Positions 56,907 through 64,000 of a DNA stretch of 64,000 nucleotides are shown piece by piece. Origin of the DNA: Siniperca chuatsi. Lineage: Eukaryota; Chordata; Actinopteri; Centrarchiformes; Sinipercidae. The notes under the pieces are model-generated. The model worked only from the letters and a program-made list of their open reading frames with translations. It made no database searches and was not told the DNA's origin. The translations under genes and the position numbers were made by a program. The stretch is from the NCBI RefSeq assembly GCF_020085105.1, contig NC_058047.1, positions 20,478,001-20,542,000 of the forward strand, given 5' to 3'. Position 1 is the first letter of the stretch, and each line of letters begins with the position of its first letter.

Positions 56907-58139
56907 TCTCCCACTTTATATTAGGTTAAATACTGTATATTTATTTTGAGATTTTCATGTCAATTATTTGTGCTGTTATGGTTATTGAAAATAACTCACT
57001 TCTACATTATCTTCTACACTGCTACCACTTTTCTAAAGACTATAAAGTCTATATCCAAATCCTTAGATGAAAGGAACCTGCCAACATGGTGATAGCTGTA
57101 TTTTAAAACACAATGCATAGGATGCAGCATGAGTACATATGCTCCACTGCCAAAAACATCAATATACCAGGTGAATCCAAACTTTCGAGTGTGAGTGTAT
57201 ATTATATTTTTTAATTATAATTACTGATACATCAGTGTGTAAAGATCACTTTAATGTTGTAGCTGGCAAAGGCAGGGCTAATTTTAACTACTTTATATAC
57301 TGCTGGGTAGCCTAATATATAATAATCCATCATAATTTATTTGCTAATTATATTTTGTATTAATATCTTAATCTGCAAAGTAACTAGTTCACCTGTAAAA
57401 TAAATGTAGAGGAGTAAAAAGTAATATAACATTCAAATTCAAATCAAAGAAATGCTAGCCAAATATATTATTATTATACCAGTAACACGTATCTTACGTT
57501 TTCTCAGTTATGGTGCATCTGCAGTACTAGAAAGTTTGAAATGTGCCCTTGCAGGTGGATAAACTGAATCATGTTTTAGATATTATATTATATTAGTAAG
57601 TGCTATAACGTTATTTGATGCACTGGCTTGAAATGAAGGCTGCAGACAGGAGGGACCAGTCTGCTGTTGAACTCTAATCTCAGTTTTGCCTTTGCCTTTT
57701 ATATTTTAATCCTACGGATTTCTTTCAATCTTCAGCATATTTGGTGTATAACATATTTGGAAGAACACAAACTGAGCAGAATTTTATGTCATTTCACCTA
57801 AAGGTGGCGCTACAGCAACATGGTCATTTTAAATGTCCATTAATCAGTGGTTATGAGTCTAACTTGTATAAAGTCCTAACATGCCTTGAGAAGATTTAGG
57901 TATTTCTCCAAAAATCATGGTGGCCGGCAGACAATCAACATGATTGGCTATCAGAGTGTGTATTTTGATGCAAATCTGGTTCCACATGCAGGCTTTCAGG
58001 ACATTTTCTATGATTAAAATAACCAGTTCAGAGGATCAGTAGCCTTGGTGGAGGTATGAACAGTGTGTATTTTCTAATTTCGGAGTCAGTGTGTCATACT
58101 TTTTACCAAGCATATTACTGTACGGAATGGCTCATTAAC

Positions 58140-58270
58140 ACCGTCACCTCATGCGAAGAAGCTCCTGGGTTTCAGCCCTGGTTCTTCCGCTGGAGTTGGC
58201 ATGTCATTTCCATGTTGATGTGGGTTTCTTCTGGGAGCACAGTCAAAACAAGTCAGAGAACTGGAGACTT
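58140..58270 (+). mobile_element. degenerate tRNA-SINE fragment
   Basis: 'gctcctgggtttcagccctg' (B-box-like), 'tggagttggcatgtcatttc' and 'gtgggtttcttctggg' follow the order of the fish V/AFC-type SINE body. It accounts for the reading frame at 58056-58535. Confidence 0.65.
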
Positions 58271-61200
58271 GAAACAACCATTTTCATTTGGCTTCCTAAT
58301 GCACACAAAACCAAACAGTCAGATAATGTCTGATGTATGTTTTCTTTGTAAGAATGCAGATGTTATTGTGATGAATGTTTTCATGAGAAATCAGCTGAAA
58401 TACCATTGTGGGATTGGAGGAAAATCGAATGCATGGCAGCTGGGCCTGTTAAAATCAAACATCACTTGGTGGGGAAGTGAGGAAAGAGAAAAGAGACAGG
58501 GACAAAGGCAGAGAGAGGAACAGAAAGAGAGGTAATGAGAGGAAGGGATGACAGAGAAAGAGGAAGGGAGTGTAGGCAGGGGAGAGAAGTGGGAGAATGT
58601 AACAGCAGTTAGTACAAAGCTGTTATGCCATGCAGGTGCTACCAGACCGCTGAATGAGAAGGTAATGGCAGCAGGTGCCAGTGGATGACAGCTTGTATTT
58701 CTCATCTCACTTTCTTTGTTTCATTAAGTGACTGAATGCAAAAAAGCTTAAAAAGGCAATGACATTTTGAAAACCAGTCCAAAAATTAAAAATGACTAAT
58801 GACCCAGTTCTGACAGAACACTCTAAGCTCTTTCCGACAGGGATGCCAGCAAAAAGGCTTTATTGAATTTTGTAACATTTTCTAATACTTTTTGTTTTTT
58901 TTAACAAACATTATTCAGTTGAAGCTATACAGCTCCTGGTAGTATGCCTCTGATAGCAGCCAGGTGAAGGTATTGCACTAAATTGCAGTGGCACAATGAG
59001 TATGATGTTCAGTGTTATGGGACAGGTTACCGATACATCATATGATAGGGAAGTTTGATTAAGGAAGAGAAGTCATTCGTGTTGATTTTATAGTGTTTTT
59101 AGGGTGTCATCATGATGTAAAGGTTGCTGAGGTTAACCATTCACATAGAACTGAAAGCTGCTGACATGCTGACTTTAAGCCAGCTTTTGTCAACGTTGAA
59201 AGGGGCTTCAAAGTCATGCTATGCTGAGTCAGTTGACAGCAAACCTGCCACACCCATCACATTTCAGTGACCGGATTTTTTTAAAGGTCTTCATGCTTGT
59301 ATTCACTCTTTACACTGAGATGAGCTTTGCTACTGTTATTGCTGCTGCTTCCCATATTCTACCTTTTTCAGTTCTGCTCTTTTTCTGTGCACACTGGATG
59401 GTCTTAATTTCCAAGATAATTGCCATTGGGGGATTATTTGCAATGCTGCCTGCACGTTATTCATCACACTGATGTGTAGTCCATACTGCTTTATTGCCTC
59501 TGCAGGAAGCACACCCAAGAGTACAACTGGACTGCCAAGTAAAACTGCATTGCCATTTCGAGTTATTGTTGACTGGGAGATTTTCAAGCACATTTCTAAA
59601 AAGCACACATCCCACAGCACAAAACTAAATCAACTGAAATGTTTTGAAACTTGGAGTGATATGCAATTTACCAAAGTCTAAGAAGACTATGGCAAGTATT
59701 TATATTTGTGGGCTGGAGCTAGAGAACATTTGTCTTTTTTGCTTTTAAAAATGACTTGGATAATTAATTGACTATCAAAATAGTTGCAGATTGTTTTTCT
59801 GTTGATCAACTGGTCGATTGGTCAACTAATCATTTCAGCTCTAATTTAGTTAGACCTATGCACGGTACATCATAATTAATTTTATTTTGGTTGCTTCGGC
59901 ATGTTTTGCTGTCTTTCTATTTCTATTTGGAAAAAATAATTAAAAAAAAATTATTTAAAAAAATCATATGTAATCTGGGTGAATTAGGCTAGCAGAATGA
60001 CTATAAAGAAGGAAATACTGATAAAAGTGTCCTTTAGTGACAATTTTCGTGCATGTGGCTGCCAGCCGGTCTTACTGAGGAACTGTCATTGGCTTGTTTG
60101 TTTGTGTCTTATATGTGATGTCACATGTCATTAAACATTTTGACTGCTGTGTTATACATAATTCTATTACATTAGGGGACAGTGAAATATCATATTGTTT
60201 ACATTTACAAATCTTAGTAAATTGCTGTAAATAAAGACAAAAATATCAATAATTAAGAATTTGTTAATAGTTTTATTGCATACAAAAATTTCTTTTTCAT
60301 TTCATTTCATTCTCAGTTGTCTGAACACATCTGATTAATGACTGACGCTGTTTAACTCTGCATTTGCTGAAAGTCATGCACTGAAAAGCTATTTTGTCAT
60401 CTAAACTCAGGTGTATGGAAGGTTCTCTGATTCCCCTGCAACACCGTTATCATGTCATGTCAAAACATCACGTTTAAGTGAAATTGCTCTTCTCTTTTAT
60501 GGTCTGTATGATGCATGGTAAGAAATTATTTGAAACATTGATTTATAGCAAATAGATAAAGAGAAAAAGCAGATATAATCATCCTGAAGTAGATAACAAT
60601 GTTATCGCTCTCTGCTGCTATGACAGGATCTGAACGTGGGACAATGTGTTGAGAGGCATTTTCTCTCCTTTCTTTTTGGCCACTATATTGAAAAATAAGG
60701 ATAACGGAACAAAATTACTGATTATTATCAGACTGCCAATAAAAATGTAGAGCACATAGTCCCATTGCATTGCTGCGCGCAAAGCATACACAGACATGTA
60801 TAGGCTACTTCATTCACATCTTGACTAGCAGATTGTTGTTTTCTGTTTGGTCTCAACGTTGTTATTGATTAGTGCAGGGCAAGAGGCCCTACCTCCAACA
60901 TCTTCTCTCCATTTGTCACAGTGCATCTCGTAATTGTTACTGCATGGTGCACATTTGGGTGTTTCTCCTGTGACAAAGTATGTGGCAACCAATTTTTTCA
61001 AAAACAAAACAAAACATACTAATAAAGTACTCAATTTAGAGCAGACCGCTGCCAAGGTCTAACAGTGTCCTCAGTTGGCCGCTACACTTTCACAGACAAT
61101 ACTGGGCTGATGACAGAGTACTTGTATAATTGTAGCCAAAGTTTGGCCTGATGGTGGTACTATGACTTTAAATGCAGTCACATTTTATGTTGTATCAACC

Positions 61201-62900
61201 TACCTTATACACAAACCCTATACTTAAAGGTATTGTTGAATATCTTTAACATCTTTTCACATCTGATTTTTATCTATGGAAATTTACCAGAAGCATTACC
61301 TTGGGGCAGTCTGGGTTACTTGGTTTATGAAACAATTTAATTAAACAAAGGTCAGAATTTTGAAGCAGTAAACCTGAAGTGATTGATAGACATGAATACA
61401 ATTTTTATTACTTCTACCAATGATTATCTTATGCTGGATATAATGGAGCGATATTAATGATTGCTAAATTTAGCTTTTTTGGTAGGAGATTGTTAATTGT
61501 ACCTCTCCACCTGATTTGTGTTAATATTCTAGCAGCAGGGTTTTTTATTTGTTAAACTTTCAGTGGCTGTCCAGGTATTTGATACTGAATTCAGAACAGC
61601 TGGAGTTTGTTTGGATATGAGGCACAGGTCACACTCATCATTTGTCCTCATCTCCATTCCTGTGTAGGGCAGAATGTGCAAACAATGTCTTTGGATTGCC
61701 AAAGTGATTGCTTTTCCAGTCCTCTTGCAGTAAGCGGGTCCTTTCATGCAAGCAACCTCAAGGAAAAATGCCCTTTCAATTTATCACTATTTCAGACAGC
61801 GATTTTCAAAGTTGGGTTCATTTTATTGTTGTTTGTGGCAGCATGCTGAAATTTTTTGCAGTGAAACTACCCTTTACACTGGATTTTAAGAGCAGATCAT
61901 TTTCAGACTACTTGAAACTACTCACTTGAAAAACTCCAGTTTTGGGTGTTAGTCTCCAACGACAGAGGGCTTTTTTCAAGATTCAGTATTTTGCTTTAGT
62001 GTTCAACAATCACCAAGGTAGAATTCTACTGTGTAAGCAGCTGAGATAACAACGTCTTTATTGACAATAGTCTCAGCAGACCATGGCAGACTGAGGGAAA
62101 GTGGGTACAAAAACAAAGTGACTACACAACATTTCATCTCAAAATATCGAGTTATTTACATATGTTCTAACCCCAATAACCATCACCATTATGTAAGAAA
62201 GTGTATTTTATAGGCTTTATGTTTGGATGAAATCTGCTCTTTCACACTGAAGGCTCTGCAACAAAAGAGCCATTCAGACCAATTCCATTTGACTTGGCTT
62301 CTATGCAACGTGAGTGAGACAGTCTCTGAGAGCTTTTCTCCTGTGTGGATGATTTCACTCCAGTGATTTTACTGGCCACATTTGGATGGATGGCTTGTGT
62401 TACTGGCACCTGCGTTGCTTTTCCCATTTTGGTTTTGTGATGGACTGGTTATCAAACCATGCAGTATGCAGAAGCCAAGCCATCAGAAGCATCACTGGTG
62501 TGCAGATAGGGAATGCAGTTCGCTTCCTGAGGAAAAGAAACTGGCCTTGCTGTTCCTTTTTACAAAATGCTGGCATGTAGTTATAGATGTCCACTACATG
62601 CCAGCTGCTACATAATCCTCTACATTCAAAAAACAAAACAAAAAAACATAGAATAGATGAAGGATATATTCCTGAGGTGAGCTAGCAGAAGAGTACAACT
62701 GTTCAGACAAAAAGTCATTTATTCTGACTTCTGCCAAGTCAAAGATCTAAAATCCATCCTATGAAAAATATATCATGCCTAAAATAGGTCAGCAGTTTCT
62801 CCGCCAGGATATGAGGTTAAATCATATTAAAAGCTGAAAAAATGCCAATATGTAAGTGTTGCAGGGAACTTTAAGCCTTCCAGATCCTTTGAGGGGAGAT
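58271..62900. other. intergenic, no gene recognised
   Basis: AT-rich; hAT-MITE 3' remnant near 59757-59842 ('atcaaaatagttgcagattg', 'cagctctaatttag'). Otherwise no recognised exon or RNA. Confidence 0.5.
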
Positions 62901-62959
62901 TGAGCTAAGTGATGGCAGCATCCCCATCTCCCTTCTTAGCTCAGTAAACAAACTGCAGG

Positions 62960-63320
62960 AGGTCAAGGAAGTTTTCCTCCGTCTCCACTACCTCATTTTT
63001 TATATTTTTTACCCCAAAGAAATGTATGAGAACTGAAGTGAGAGCAACATGTCTCATGTCTCAGCTAACCTGGCTCTGCCCGAAGGTAACAAAATTCATC
63101 CACCACCTCTAAAGTTCACCTCTAAAGGGGGGTTATGTGCCTGACTATTTCTTGGCCAGGACCAGTTGCTAGGCAACCAAACTCTAGAAAGTTACTGCAC
63201 TATTAATTTATGCTAAGCTAAACTTACCGGCATGCTCAAGTCACATATTTACCATACAGATATGAGAGTGGTATCACTCTTCTCATCTAATGCTTGGCAA
63301 GAAAGCAAAAAACATAGTTC
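62960..63320. repeat. dispersed foldback-type teleost repeat, copy 4
   Basis: 'ctggctctgcccgaaggtaa', 'ggttatgtgcctgactattt', 'cttggccaggaccagttgct', 'ttctcatctaatgcttggca'. Same family as the copies at 3600, 5280 and 16290; nearest to the right half. Confidence 0.7.
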
Positions 63321-64000
63321 CTATTCCTATGCCAATTGGGGGCCATGCAACAAGCTGTAAACACAACTCTGACTTATTATTAGCTTATGAAGTTGATATG
63401 GCCCCTAACCCCACCAACTCCTGAGAAAACTATCTGTAGCTGCTAAATACTCGACTATGTTCACCAGATAGTCGCTAACTTTGTCCGTCTGCTGGGCAGG
63501 TAGCATACAGTGGTTTTATTAGAGCTTTAATCGCTGAAAACAGCTGCTTGCTGCTGGAAACATGGTTGTGATGAGAGTGTTGAGAGTGTCTTAAACAGTA
63601 AATTTGTGGGCTGGTAAAGATTTCCAATGTTAGTATAAAAATATTTAGTTGTGCAGCTTTAAAGTCAAGATAGTTAAATCAGATAAGAACTGATCAAACA
63701 AAACTAGCTGTCACTGGGAAAATGTTTATTTTTGAGGGAGAGTGTATGGGTGCACAGGATACAAGGTCTCAAACATTTTCATAGCCAGAGGGTTCAATTT
63801 TCACCCAGCCAAGCAGCTAGCAGAAATCTGTGCGAACGGCATCCTTGACTGGCTAAATAGCAATTCTATGAGAGACTCACCAAGGACTGTAGATTTCTAT
63901 GAATAGCAAAAAACATCCAATAAAAGGGTGTACATGCATAGAAATTTAAATTTTCTCATGCCAGGCACCCATCACAAGACACCCAGATTGAAATGCATTT
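63321..64000. other. intergenic to window end
   Basis: No gene, RNA or clear repeat recognised. Confidence 0.5.

Noticed and set aside
58056..58535. 159-codon open frame on the plus strand
   Set aside because: Runs through a degenerate tRNA-SINE and ends in a purine-rich simple stretch (EREKRQGQRQREEQ).
59221..59681. Open frames on both strands near 59.2-59.7 kb
   Set aside because: No recognisable family or splice structure; followed by a MITE remnant.
62242..62640. Minus-strand frames with a zinc-finger-like HTGEK peptide near 62330
   Set aside because: Cys/His spacing is wrong and stops interrupt the frame; a five-residue match can be chance.

Overview
The window is nuclear DNA of a bony fish, most likely a percomorph teleost. 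It holds split genes with canonical GT-AG introns, vertebrate-type proteins, and dispersed repeats typical of teleosts: L2-like LINEs, tRNA-derived SINEs, hAT elements and foldback MITEs. All three recognisable protein genes lie on the minus strand, head to tail. I rebuilt them exon by exon, and every reading phase closes without an adjustment.

Right to left along transcription the layout is as follows. (1) eef2 (elongation factor 2, complete, 858 codons) runs from a TATA/CRE/5'TOP promoter near 47.9 kb to a stop at 38,524. Its sixth intron carries a box C/D snoRNA matching SNORD37, which also resides in EEF2 in mammals. (2) hmg20b (BRAF35-type HMG-box subunit of LSD1/CoREST complexes, complete) runs from a CCAAT promoter near 32.9 kb to a poly(A) signal at 26,260. 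It probably has a short separate last coding exon. (3) The 5' part of unc13a (Munc13-1) runs from its start codon at 24,191 to the left edge. Twenty-one coding exons give 950 residues: C2A, calmodulin site, C1 and C2B. The MUN and C2C exons lie beyond base 1.

Intergenic and intronic space is mostly repeats. 24.2-26.2 kb (unc13a to hmg20b) has an L2-like LINE 3' fragment. 32.9-38.3 kb has a long-armed foldback element, other inverted-repeat DNA and AT-rich sequence. 47.9-64 kb has no gene I can support; it holds a second LINE copy broken by a SINE, two further SINEs, a long CA repeat and decayed dispersed repeats.

The genes are not a functional unit: unc13a acts in synaptic vesicle priming, hmg20b in chromatin repression of neuronal genes, and eef2 in translation. 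I found no undescribed multi-gene system. The most interesting signals are fine-scale RNA-processing features: a 6-nt microexon in unc13a, a UG repeat directly beside an unc13a 5' splice site, an hmg20b stop codon that overlaps a 5' splice site, the intronic snoRNA, and a TATA/CRE/TOP promoter on eef2. Several transposon insertions also have readable target duplications.
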